Below are positions 33,734 through 42,281 of a stretch of 64,000 nt of DNA, one piece after another; the stretch's first letter is position 1, and the number at the start of each line of letters is the position of its first letter. The notes beneath the pieces were generated by a model. The model did not search any database and had not been told where the DNA came from. It saw only the letters and a program-made list of their open reading frames with translations. The translations under genes were made by a program, and so were the position numbers. The DNA is taken from assembly GCA_965276955.1 (NCBI GenBank), contig CBDIBP010000046.1, positions 1 to 64,000 on the forward strand, written 5' to 3'. The stretch comes from JABDEZ01 sp965276955 (GTDB lineage: Bacteria > Bacteroidota > Bacteroidia > Chitinophagales > Chitinophagaceae).

Positions 33734-34990
33734 TTATTCAAAGTCGCGGTACAGCAGGTATTTCTTACGTATCTTCTTAAAGGCTTTTATATCGCCTTCC
33801 CACGTCTTGGTTATATCAGCTTCCTTCATTCCTCTTCTTATCTGCTTTTCTAATATAGTAGTGCCAGCCAGTTTATTAAAAAATGAGTTGAAAAATTTAT
33901 CCTGGTTCTCGAACGCCATATATGCTTTTATCAGCCATGTTAGCTTTATCTTATTGTTTATCTTCTTCAGTATCTCACCTTCATTTGCGGCTACAAGTTC
34001 GCCATAGCACACCTGGTCCTGGTATAGTGGTGTTTTAGCGCCAATAGTGCTGCGGGGTATAAAGGTATAGCTGAACTTGTCTTTATACTCTGGGTGCCCC
34101 CACAGTTGAAAAGGCAGGTAGGTGCCGCGGCCCACGCTTATCTGGGTACCTTCAAAAAGGCACATACTGGGGTAAGCATATATTGCCGCCATCGATTTCA
34201 GGTTGGGCGATGGTGGTATGGGCAATCTGTACTTTGTTCTATGCTCATAGTTGTGGCACTTTATCACCCGCAGGCTCAGCAGCTCCGCATTATGGAACCA
34301 TTTTTCTCCCACCAGCATTTTGCCATACTCCCCCGCTGTCATACCATATACTATAGGTATGCGTTGCATACCCACTATCGATCGTACCCCGGTCTGCAGC
34401 ACGGGGCCATCTACATAAAAGCCATTAGGGTTGGGCCGGTCCAGTATCACGTATTCTACTTTATTTTCGGCACAGGCTTCCATAGTATATTCCAGGGTAG
34501 ATATATAGGTAAAGAACCGCACTCCTACATCCTGCAGGTCATACACCATCACATCAATATTTTTCAGTTGGGCATCCGTAGGTTTTTTATTGTCACCGTA
34601 TAATGATATTACGGGTATGCCAGTCGCGCTGTCGTCATAGCTGTCTACCTTGCTACCGGCATCGAGTATTCCTCTAAAACCATGTTCCGGCACAAATATT
34701 TTCTTCACGTTAATATTCAATGCCAGCAATGTATCCAGTAGCGAAGTAAATCCTACCCGTGAGCTTTGGTTCATTACCAGCGCTACCCTTTTATCTTTTA
34801 GTATAGAGAGATAGTCATTCATATTCACATCCCCAGGAGTCACCGCAAATTCTGATAGTTTTGCTTTAGCTGGTTTGGGTACTACTATTTTTTGGTTGGG
34901 TACCACTTGTGCCCGAACATTATTTGTATAAAAAAGAAAAGAAAGGGATAAAATTGTAATATAATAAATACTTAACCTGCTATGCCTCAT
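33734..34990 (-). CDS. DUF1343 / NamZ-like exported exo-muramidase family protein
   Basis: 418 residues from the ATG at 34990; the frame allows six extra residues from 35008, but the inner Met starts a cleaner signal peptide (ending near RAQ). The family signature is clear: ALVMNQSSRVG, IFVPEHGFRG, YDLQDVGVRFFTYISTLEY, ILDRPNPNG, and FEGTQISVGRGT. NamZ removes N-acetylmuramic acid from the non-reducing end of peptidoglycan fragments, pointing to cell-wall recycling in the periplasm. No other recycling genes lie next to it. Confidence 0.9.
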   Translation of the reverse strand: MRHSRLSIYYITILSLSFLFYTNNVRAQVVPNQKIVVPKPAKAKLSEFAVTPGDVNMNDYLSILKDKRVALVMNQSSRVGFTSLLDTLLALNINVKKIFVPEHGFRGILDAGSKVDSYDDSATGIPVISLYGDNKKPTDAQLKNIDVMVYDLQDVGVRFFTYISTLEYTMEACAENKVEYVILDRPNPNGFYVDGPVLQTGVRSIVGMQRIPIVYGMTAGEYGKMLVGEKWFHNAELLSLRVIKCHNYEHRTKYRLPIPPSPNLKSMAAIYAYPSMCLFEGTQISVGRGTYLPFQLWGHPEYKDKFSYTFIPRSTIGAKTPLYQDQVCYGELVAANEGEILKKINNKIKLTWLIKAYMAFENQDKFFNSFFNKLAGTTILEKQIRRGMKEADITKTWEGDIKAFKKIRKKYLLYRDFE

Positions 34991-35074
34991 GCGTTCAAAA
35001 TTTATCATTAAGATAATCCTGCCAATTTAAGATATTCTGCTAACTTGCGCCATTATTGCTAAAAAGATAAGATA

Positions 35075-35503
35075 ATGCAGACAGTAAAAACCGGTGATAC
35101 CGTACATGTACATTACCATGGAAAGCTTGAGGATGGGTCAACTTTCGATACGTCAGAAGGACGTGAACCCCTTGAGTTTACCGTAGGCAGCGGCCAGGTG
35201 ATAAAAGGATTTGACGATGCAATGGTGGGTATGGCCCCCGGTGACAAGAAAACGGTGCATATACCTGTAGAGCACGCCTACGGCGATAAGAACGATGACA
35301 TGATGATGGAATATCCACTCACAGAGTTCCCTGCAGATATGAAACCAGAGCCTGGTATGGAGTTACATATGAGCGATGACGATGGCAATGTGTTCCCTGT
35401 AGTGATAGCTGAGGTGCTGGAAGATTCAGTAGTGCTGGATGCTAACCACCCGCTTGCTGGTGAGAACCTGGTGTTCGAAATAGAATTGGTGTCAATAGCT
35501 TAA
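35075..35503 (+). CDS. FKBP-type peptidyl-prolyl isomerase, SlyD-like
   Basis: 142 residues. The FKBP core (VHVHYHGKLEDGSTFDTS, GSGQVIKGFDDAMVGM, HIPVEHAYG) is interrupted by an insert-in-flap domain of about 60 residues, the SlyD arrangement; the His-rich metal tail of E. coli SlyD is missing. It assists proline-limited folding and has chaperone activity through the flap. No signal peptide, so cytoplasmic. A strong terminator follows. Confidence 0.93.
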   Translation: MQTVKTGDTVHVHYHGKLEDGSTFDTSEGREPLEFTVGSGQVIKGFDDAMVGMAPGDKKTVHIPVEHAYGDKNDDMMMEYPLTEFPADMKPEPGMELHMSDDDGNVFPVVIAEVLEDSVVLDANHPLAGENLVFEIELVSIA

Positions 35504-35524
35504 GTACATATCCTGAATATTTGG

Positions 35525-35545
35525 GCCGGAAGTTTTACTTCCGGC
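35525..35545 (+). terminator. Terminator after the FKBP gene
   Basis: Perfect 9-bp GC-rich stem (35525-35533 with 35537-35545), 3-base loop, then five T. Confidence 0.9.
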
Positions 35546-35582
35546 TTTTTCATTTTTAGCATTATTTAACAGACCTAATTAT

Positions 35583-35590
35583 TACATTTG
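35583..35590 (+). promoter_or_regulatory. -7 element (TACATTTG) of exbB
   Basis: Exact TAnnTTTG match 20 bases before the exbB ATG at 35611. Confidence 0.5.
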
Positions 35591-35610
35591 TCTAACAGCT
35601 AATTTTTTTC

Positions 35611-36309
35611 ATGAGTTTACTATCTATAATGCTGCTGCAGGTGGTGGATACCGCCCTCAAGGCTGCGGCAACTGCCACCAACGTACCGGCCGAAAAAATA
35701 TCATTATTATATCTGCTGCGCGAAGGCGGTGTGTTGATGATACCTCTGCTACTTTGCTCTATTCTATTAGTATATGTGTTCGTAGAGCGATTTTTAGCTA
35801 TACGCAAAGCTGGACAGACCGATAATAATTTTATGTTCCGTATCAGGGAGCAGATAGCTAACGGCAACCTGCCCAATGCAAAGTCTATCTGCAAACATGA
35901 GGATACACCTGTATCGCGCATGATAGAAAAAGGCATCAGCCGCATAGGCAAGCCGGTAGACCAAATAGAAAGATCTATGGAGAATGCAGGAAAGCTGGAA
36001 GTGTACCAAATGGAAAAGAACCTTTCCATACTTTCTACCCTTGCAGGTATTGCGCCTATGTTCGGTTTCCTGGGTACCATCGCCGGTATGATCATATTGT
36101 TCTTTAATGTGCAGCATGAAGGTTTCTCACTTGAAACTATAGCTGGTGGTATCTATACCAAGATGGTCACATCAGCGGTAGGTCTTATAATTGGCTTGTT
36201 ATCTTATGTGGCATATAATTATCTGAACGCGCAGATCAATAAGAATGTGAACCGGATGGAAGCAGCATCGGCAGAATTTTTAGATATTTTACAGGAACCA
36301 ACCCGCTGA
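35611..36309 (+). CDS. exbB: ExbB/TolQ/MotA-family proton channel protein
   Basis: 232 residues. Three transmembrane segments (about 40-60, 145-170 and 185-210) with the conserved block LSILSTLAGIAPMFGFLGTIAGMI and VTSAVGLIIGLLSYVAYNYL. ExbB forms the pentameric channel that, with ExbD, couples the proton gradient to TonB-dependent transport. exbD follows after 11 bases; no tonB gene is present here, so this pair may serve TonB encoded elsewhere or a Tol-like system. Confidence 0.93.
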   Translation: MSLLSIMLLQVVDTALKAAATATNVPAEKISLLYLLREGGVLMIPLLLCSILLVYVFVERFLAIRKAGQTDNNFMFRIREQIANGNLPNAKSICKHEDTPVSRMIEKGISRIGKPVDQIERSMENAGKLEVYQMEKNLSILSTLAGIAPMFGFLGTIAGMIILFFNVQHEGFSLETIAGGIYTKMVTSAVGLIIGLLSYVAYNYLNAQINKNVNRMEAASAEFLDILQEPTR

Positions 36310-36320
36310 TCTGATCTTTT

Positions 36321-36728
36321 ATGAATCTAAGAAAAGGACTGAGGCACGACGAACCACATGCGCCCACATCAGCGCTGAACGATATATTGTTCATCTTGCT
36401 GTTATTCTTCCTCATCATATCTACCTTGGCTAATCCTAATGTAGTAAAGCTTTCTATACCTAAAGCCAAGAGCGATACTAAGGCGAAGCAGACCGTAGTA
36501 GTATCTATCGATGCCAAACAACACTTTTTCGTAGCTACCCATATGGTGTCTGCCGACTCATTGCAGGCAGATATTGCGAGGGCAGTTACCAAAGCGCAGG
36601 ACGCAGAACCTACCGTGGTCATCAACGCCGACAAAGATGCTACTGCAGACAATATTGTTGCTGTGATGCGTGCTGCACATGAACTGAATATCCGCACTGT
36701 GCTGGCTGTAGAGAACAAGAACAGGTAG
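36321..36728 (+). CDS. exbD: ExbD/TolR-family protein
   Basis: 135 residues: one N-terminal TM helix (NDILFILLLFFLIISTL) and a periplasmic domain ending in the typical PTVVINADKDATADNIVAVM and LAVE. The usual TM Asp is represented by Asp21 in LNDILF. It works with the ExbB homologue directly upstream. Bacteroidota often carry a second exbD and tonB after this gene; here recG follows instead. Confidence 0.93.
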   Translation: MNLRKGLRHDEPHAPTSALNDILFILLLFFLIISTLANPNVVKLSIPKAKSDTKAKQTVVVSIDAKQHFFVATHMVSADSLQADIARAVTKAQDAEPTVVINADKDATADNIVAVMRAAHELNIRTVLAVENKNR

Positions 36729-36758
36729 CTATAGTGCTCGTAAAAAATAAAATACAAG

Positions 36759-38864
36759 ATCAGCTCCTTTGCTTCCATATTAGACTCCCCTATTGAATAC
36801 CTGAAAGGCGTAGGGCCGCAACGGGCCGAGTTGCTGCGCAAAGAACTGGATATAGCGACATTCAAAGACCTGCTGCACCACTACCCCTACCGCTATTTCG
36901 ACCGCACGCAGATCATTAAGATCAACACCATAAATGCCAATTCAGAATTTGTGCAGCTGGCTGGCAGGCTCATCAACATAAATGAAGAGGGTGAAGGACG
37001 TAAACGCAGGCTGGTAGCCACACTGTACGATGATACCGGGAGAATAGAACTATTGTGGTTCCAGGGCGCCCAATGGATGAAGAAGAACCTGAACGACAAT
37101 GAGGCATACATTGTATACGGAAAGGTCTCTTTTTTTAATGGTATACCCAGCATATCTCATCCCGATGTAGAACCTGCACGTGCGGAGAATATGTCAGGCA
37201 GTGGCCTCCAGCCCATGTACCCTACTACAGAAAAATTACGCGTAAGAGGTATCACTAACCGCTCTTTTGCCAAAATAACACAAAGCCTTTTTGAGAAAAT
37301 AAAACCCGGGGATATACCTGAAGTACTGCCACCAGCCATACTGAATGAGTACAAACTATGTAGCCGCTACAGTGCTATAAAATGGATACACTTTCCTGAT
37401 AATGATGAGCAGATGCAACTGGCCCGCTACCGCCTGAAGTGGGAAGAGCTTTTTGCATCTCAGTTCATGATAGCACGTCTGCGGCTGCAACACACCATAC
37501 AGCGCGGCTGGAAGTTCGAAAAGGTGGGCGATAAATTCAAAGATTTTTTCAGTAAACATCTGCCTTTTGAACTCACTGGCGCCCAGAAACGGGTGCTGAA
37601 AGAGATACGTTTCGATACTGCAACCGGCAAGCAAATGAACCGCCTGGTGCAAGGCGATGTGGGCAGTGGTAAGACCATTGTGGCACTCATGGCCATACTG
37701 CTGGCGCTGGACAATGGTTTCCAGGCCTGTATGATGGCACCTACGGAGATCCTTGCGCAACAGCACTTTCAGGGTATATGCGGCTTGCTGAAGGAAATGG
37801 ATATACCGGTAGCCATACTTACAGGTACCACAAAAGGCAAAGAACGCAAAGAGATACTAAAAGGTTTTGCCGATGGCACTATACCGGTAGCCGTGGGCAC
37901 CCATGCACTTATAGAAGACCATGTAGTGTTCAAGAACCTGGGCTTAGCCGTCATAGACGAGCAGCACCGTTTCGGGGTCAATCAGCGTTCGCGCCTGTGG
38001 AACAAGAACGAGATAGCGCCCCATGTATTGGTAATGACCGCTACCCCCATACCGCGCACCCTGGCCATGACCCTCTATGGAGACCTGGACGTATCTGTAA
38101 TAGATGAGTTGCCGCCGGGCCGCCAGGAAATAAAGACAGTGCACCGTACACATATGTCGCGTGCACGTGTCATGGAGTTCATAAAGAAAGAGGTGAATAA
38201 GGGCAGGCAGGCATTTATAGTTTACCCGCTTATAGAGGAATCTGAAAAGATGGACTACGAGAGCCTGCAGGAAGGCTATGAGCAGGTAAAAGTGTGGTTC
38301 CCTGAAGATAAGTACAGAGTAGCCATGGTACACGGCCGGCAGGATGCTGGTGAGCGCGAGCGTAATATGCAGCGCTTTGTAAGTGGCGAAGCGCAGATAC
38401 TGGTAGCCACTACCGTAATAGAGGTGGGTGTGAACATACCCAACGCAACAGTTATGCTTGTAGAAAGTGCAGAGCGTTTTGGCCTGTCGCAACTGCACCA
38501 GTTGCGTGGGCGTGTAGGCCGTGGTGGCGAGCAGTCTTATTGCATCCTGCTTACAGGCAACAAACTCTCACATGAAGGCGCCAAGCGCATGAACATAATG
38601 GTGACCACTGCAAACGGATTTGTGATAGCCGAGCAAGACCTGGCTATGCGTGGTCCCGGAGATATACATGGCACCAGCCAAAGTGGATTATTGAAATTTA
38701 AACTGGCAGATATTGTTGTCGATGGCTTTATACTGGAACAAACGCGTATAGCGGCCCAAAAGATAATTACTGAAGATCCCGGGCTCACACTACCCCACCA
38801 TCAACTGTTGAAAACCATACTGTTACAGCCAGAGAAACAGAATAACTGGAGTAAGATCAGTTAA
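36759..38864 (+). CDS. recG: ATP-dependent DNA helicase RecG, start codon unclear
   Basis: About 701 residues. RecG remodels stalled replication forks. The wedge (OB-fold) domain (~80-180) is followed by helicase motifs: GDVGSGKTIVAL (Walker A), VIDEQHRFG (Walker B, DEQH), TATPIP, and the C-terminal HQLRGRVGRG. The conserved N terminus SPIEYLKGVGPQRAELLRKEL begins before the first TTG (36831), yet no ATG, GTG or TTG lies between the in-frame stop (36741) and that TTG. An ATC at 36759 occupies the likely start place (reading xSSFASILDSPIEYL). Unusual initiation, mutation or read error. Confidence 0.9.
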   Translation: MSSFASILDSPIEYLKGVGPQRAELLRKELDIATFKDLLHHYPYRYFDRTQIIKINTINANSEFVQLAGRLININEEGEGRKRRLVATLYDDTGRIELLWFQGAQWMKKNLNDNEAYIVYGKVSFFNGIPSISHPDVEPARAENMSGSGLQPMYPTTEKLRVRGITNRSFAKITQSLFEKIKPGDIPEVLPPAILNEYKLCSRYSAIKWIHFPDNDEQMQLARYRLKWEELFASQFMIARLRLQHTIQRGWKFEKVGDKFKDFFSKHLPFELTGAQKRVLKEIRFDTATGKQMNRLVQGDVGSGKTIVALMAILLALDNGFQACMMAPTEILAQQHFQGICGLLKEMDIPVAILTGTTKGKERKEILKGFADGTIPVAVGTHALIEDHVVFKNLGLAVIDEQHRFGVNQRSRLWNKNEIAPHVLVMTATPIPRTLAMTLYGDLDVSVIDELPPGRQEIKTVHRTHMSRARVMEFIKKEVNKGRQAFIVYPLIEESEKMDYESLQEGYEQVKVWFPEDKYRVAMVHGRQDAGERERNMQRFVSGEAQILVATTVIEVGVNIPNATVMLVESAERFGLSQLHQLRGRVGRGGEQSYCILLTGNKLSHEGAKRMNIMVTTANGFVIAEQDLAMRGPGDIHGTSQSGLLKFKLADIVVDGFILEQTRIAAQKIITEDPGLTLPHHQLLKTILLQPEKQNNWSKIS

Positions 38865-38948
38865 TACACTTAAGTAAAATTTACACATTATTTTTAAGGC
38901 ACAGTTTTTAACTATAACGCGATAGATAAAATTATTTTGAAAAAGCTA

Positions 38949-38987
38949 TTAAACGTTTGTTTAAAATTAAACGACTGTTTAACTTTG
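38949..38987 (+). promoter_or_regulatory. Autoregulated tetR promoter with two tandem operators
   Basis: Two 16-bp copies of TTAAACnnnnGTTTAA (38949-38964 and 38967-38982), each palindromic in its arms, are separated by two bases. A consensus promoter TTTG (38956-38959), 20-base spacer, TAACTTTG (38980-38987) is woven through them, so a bound TetR dimer pair would block both promoter elements. The tetR ATG follows 23 bases later. Confidence 0.85.
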
Positions 38988-39010
38988 TGTCGTGAAAGGA
39001 AGACCATAAT

Positions 39011-39640
39011 ATGGAATACAACGAAAAACAGTTACAGATAATTGAGGCGGCAGAAAAGCTATTTGCTTTAAATGGGTTTGATGGTACGTCTGTAAGGGAC
39101 ATTGCACATGAGGCTGGTATCAATATTGCAATGATCTCGTATTATTTCGGATCTAAGGAAAAACTGATGGAAGCAGTTTTTCAGAAAAGAACAATAAACG
39201 CCCAGATGAAAGTAGAGGATCTGCTGCAAAATGAGAAATTATCTCCATTGCAGAAAGTTTTTTCTCTTATAGATGATTATGTGGGTAAGATGACCAACAA
39301 TCGCGAATTCCATAAGATAATGTATCGTGAGGCGATGCTGGCCAAGAACAGTGCTATATCTGAATCGATATTTGAGTTGAAGATGCGGAACATGGAGCAT
39401 ATAAAACGCCTCATCAACCACGGACAGCAGGCAGGCGTTTTTAAGAAGAATATAGATGTAGCATTAATGATGTCTACACTTACAGGTACGGTCACCAACC
39501 TGATATGTGCAGAAGGTTTCTACAAAAAGATATACAACATGGAAGATAAATCAGACGAGGTTGTACACCGCTATATGCAGAAAAAGCTAAGCCATCATTT
39601 AAAAACACTATTTAAAGCAACATTGACTTATGAGGCATAA
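39011..39640 (+). CDS. TetR-family transcriptional regulator of the efflux operon
   Basis: 209 residues. The N-terminal helix-turn-helix is textbook: IIEAAEKLFALNGFDGTSVRDIAHEAGINIAMISYYFGSKEKLM. The C-terminal ligand-binding domain is all helical. The gene is first in an operon with TolC, EmrA and EmrB homologues and overlaps tolC by 11 bases. Its own promoter holds two palindromic operators, so it very probably represses itself and the efflux genes until a ligand binds. Confidence 0.95.
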   Translation: MEYNEKQLQIIEAAEKLFALNGFDGTSVRDIAHEAGINIAMISYYFGSKEKLMEAVFQKRTINAQMKVEDLLQNEKLSPLQKVFSLIDDYVGKMTNNREFHKIMYREAMLAKNSAISESIFELKMRNMEHIKRLINHGQQAGVFKKNIDVALMMSTLTGTVTNLICAEGFYKKIYNMEDKSDEVVHRYMQKKLSHHLKTLFKATLTYEA

Positions 39641-40985
39641 TATATATAAACACAAGATCGCAGGAGTTGCAATGACCATGGCATCTATCGTAGGTGCATA
39701 CAGCGCTACTGCCCAGAAAAAAATGGACCTTACCATGGAGCAGGCCATACAATTAAGCCTGCAAAGCAATAAGCAGCTTAAAGTAAGTCAGGCTAAAGTA
39801 GACCAGGCAAGGGCTTCACTGCACGAGGCTAAAGACAATCAGTTACCGGATGTTAAGGTATCGGGGTCTTATTTAAGGATCAACAACCCAACGATAGACC
39901 TGAAATTTAAAACGGGTAGCAGCAGTTCTGATACAGGGAAAACAGCTACAAGTTCGGTCCCTAAAGTAAATGAATTGGCCTACGGTATGGTAAATGCCAG
40001 CCTTCCTTTATTTTCAGGGCTTCGCATACATTATGGTATAGAGGCTGCAAAATATCTGTCGCAGGCCGCCAAGCTGGATGCGGAGAACCAGCGCGAAGAG
40101 GTAATAGTGAACACCATCAATGCCTACAGCAATTTGTACAAGGCACGCAAAGCGGTTGAGCTGGTGCAGGAAGACCTGAAGCAAAGCCAGCAGCGTGTCA
40201 CTGACTTCACAAATATGGAGCAGAACGGACTTATAGCCCGCAACGACCTGCTGAAAGCGCAACTGGGCAGTTCTAATATTGAGTTGTCTTTGCTGGACGC
40301 ACAAAATAACCTTCGTATCACTTATATCAATATGGACCTAATGTTGGGTCTGGAGGAAGGCACTGAGCTTGTAGCGGATTCCAATAGCTTTACCATGCAG
40401 AACGATGCAGGTAGTCTTATAGATTGGGAGACCAACGCTTTGCAGAACCGTAAAGACCTGGGCGCTATTGGCCTGAGAGCAAAAGCATACACCGCCAATA
40501 TAAAGTCAGTAAAGGGTGAATATTATCCTGGTATAGCGCTTAGCGGTGGTTATGTGGCTTTATATGTACCCAATTTCATTACGGTGACCAACGCAGTTAA
40601 TGGTGGCATAGGTTTACAATACAACTTAGGCTCTTTATGGAAAACAGGTGCAAAGGTAGCACAGGCACAGGCGCAACTGAGAGAAGTACAGGCCAATGAA
40701 GGCATGCTATCAGATCAGGTAAGACTAAGTGTGAACCAGGCATATGAGAACTATATTCTGAGCCAGAAGAAAATAGATGTGTATCGCAAAGCAGTAGAAC
40801 AGGCCAGCGAGAACTACAGGATCACAAAGAACAAGTATGATAATAGCCTGGAAACAACTACCAACCTGCTGGATGCAGACGTAGCCCAGTTGCAGGCAAA
40901 ACTTAACTATGCTACTGCTAATGCAGATGCATTGGTTGCTTACAAAAAATTACAGCAGGCTGCAGGCATGCTCAACAGCAAATAA
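39630..40985 (+). CDS. TolC-family outer membrane efflux protein
   Basis: 451 residues. Signal peptide to about SATAQ (residue 29). Two repeats of the outer-membrane efflux fold: the first starts at MDLTMEQAIQLSLQSNKQLKVSQAKVDQAR, the second near NRKDLGAIGLRAKAYTANIKSVKGEYYPGIALSGGY. It would form the trimeric outer-membrane tunnel for the EmrAB-type pump encoded just after it. Its start overlaps the end of tetR, implying coupled translation. Confidence 0.95.
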   Translation: MRHNIYKHKIAGVAMTMASIVGAYSATAQKKMDLTMEQAIQLSLQSNKQLKVSQAKVDQARASLHEAKDNQLPDVKVSGSYLRINNPTIDLKFKTGSSSSDTGKTATSSVPKVNELAYGMVNASLPLFSGLRIHYGIEAAKYLSQAAKLDAENQREEVIVNTINAYSNLYKARKAVELVQEDLKQSQQRVTDFTNMEQNGLIARNDLLKAQLGSSNIELSLLDAQNNLRITYINMDLMLGLEEGTELVADSNSFTMQNDAGSLIDWETNALQNRKDLGAIGLRAKAYTANIKSVKGEYYPGIALSGGYVALYVPNFITVTNAVNGGIGLQYNLGSLWKTGAKVAQAQAQLREVQANEGMLSDQVRLSVNQAYENYILSQKKIDVYRKAVEQASENYRITKNKYDNSLETTTNLLDADVAQLQAKLNYATANADALVAYKKLQQAAGMLNSK

Positions 40986-41012
40986 ATTTTACACCACATA
41001 AAACCATTTGTT

Positions 41013-42152
41013 ATGTCAACAACTCAAACTAACGAAACAAAAAATATAAACACAACGACCATGGCTGATACTACCCAGGAACCAAAGAAGTCAAATCCCC
41101 GTTTCATGATCATACTGATCGCACTTGTATTAATAGGCGGTACATTCGGGATATACAAATACATACATGCCCAGCACCACGAGGAAACAGATGATGCACA
41201 GCTTGATGCCAATATTAGCCCGGTAATACCTCGTATATCAGGTTATATTACACAGGTACGCGTGCAAGATAACCAGCATGTAAAAAAAGGCGATACGCTT
41301 ATTGTACTGGATAATCGCAATGAAGTAATAGCTGTAGAACAAGCGCAGGCAGCGCTTACATCGGCACAGAGTGCCGTGGGTGCAGCACAGGCAACCACCA
41401 CCGCATCAGAAGTGAACATCAATAGCTACAGGGCAAATGTCACCACCATAGATGCACAGATAGCTGAAGCCAAGATCAATGTGCGCCGTGCTACACAGGA
41501 CTACAACAGGTATGCCAACCTGATAAAAGACCACACCATCACGCAACAGCAATTTGAGCAGGCTGAAGCCGCAAAAGAAATAGCTGAAAAACAATTGCAG
41601 GTGTTTACCAGCCAAAAGGCAGCTGCAGAGCAGCAGACCAATGGCGTTGCTTCACAAAGTAACGCGACCTCAAAGCAAGTAAATGTAGCTAACGCAAACG
41701 TTCAGTCGCGCCAAGCGGAATTGGACAATGCCAAACTGAACTTGTCTTATACTGTTATTACAGCACCAGAAGATGGCTATATATCTAAAGTAAGTGTTCA
41801 AGTAGGCCAATTTCTTCAAACTGGTCAGTCACTGTTCAGTGTAGTGCTGGCGCAGGCACCTTGGGTAGTTGCCAACTTTAAAGAAACACAGCTCACCAAA
41901 ATGAAAATAGGCCAGAAAGTATACATCAGTGTGGATGCGTACCCGGGTCACGAATTTGAAGGAAGGGTTAGTTCATTCTCCCCTGCTACTGGTGCCCGTT
42001 TCTCTTTACTGCCGCCAGATAACGCATCAGGCAACTTTGTAAAGGTGGTACAGCGCCTGCCGGTGAAAATAGAATTTGCAAATCCTAATGACCAGTTGCT
42101 GAAGAACCTGCGCCCCGGCATGAACGTGAACGTAGATGTGAATTTGGATTAG
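41013..42152 (+). CDS. emrA: EmrA-like membrane fusion (HlyD-family) protein
   Basis: 379 residues. One N-terminal TM helix (FMIILIALVLIGGTFGIY), then the biotinyl-lipoyl-like halves (DAQLDANISPVIPRISGYITQVRVQDNQHVKKGDTLIVLD and AKLNLSYTVITAPEDGYISKVSVQVGQFLQ) around a long alpha-hairpin rich in Gln and Ala. It links the inner-membrane MFS pump to the TolC-like channel. Lies between both partner genes. Confidence 0.95.
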   Translation: MSTTQTNETKNINTTTMADTTQEPKKSNPRFMIILIALVLIGGTFGIYKYIHAQHHEETDDAQLDANISPVIPRISGYITQVRVQDNQHVKKGDTLIVLDNRNEVIAVEQAQAALTSAQSAVGAAQATTTASEVNINSYRANVTTIDAQIAEAKINVRRATQDYNRYANLIKDHTITQQQFEQAEAAKEIAEKQLQVFTSQKAAAEQQTNGVASQSNATSKQVNVANANVQSRQAELDNAKLNLSYTVITAPEDGYISKVSVQVGQFLQTGQSLFSVVLAQAPWVVANFKETQLTKMKIGQKVYISVDAYPGHEFEGRVSSFSPATGARFSLLPPDNASGNFVKVVQRLPVKIEFANPNDQLLKNLRPGMNVNVDVNLD

Positions 42153-42281
42153 TCATTAGTTGATCGGTCGTTAGTAGATAGTATAATGTCATGATCTGTG
42201 ACCGCGTGAACTTGCGGGGAAGGTGTAGCGACCATATACGATCTACAAACAACTCTAAAATAACAAGATAAATAATTATTT

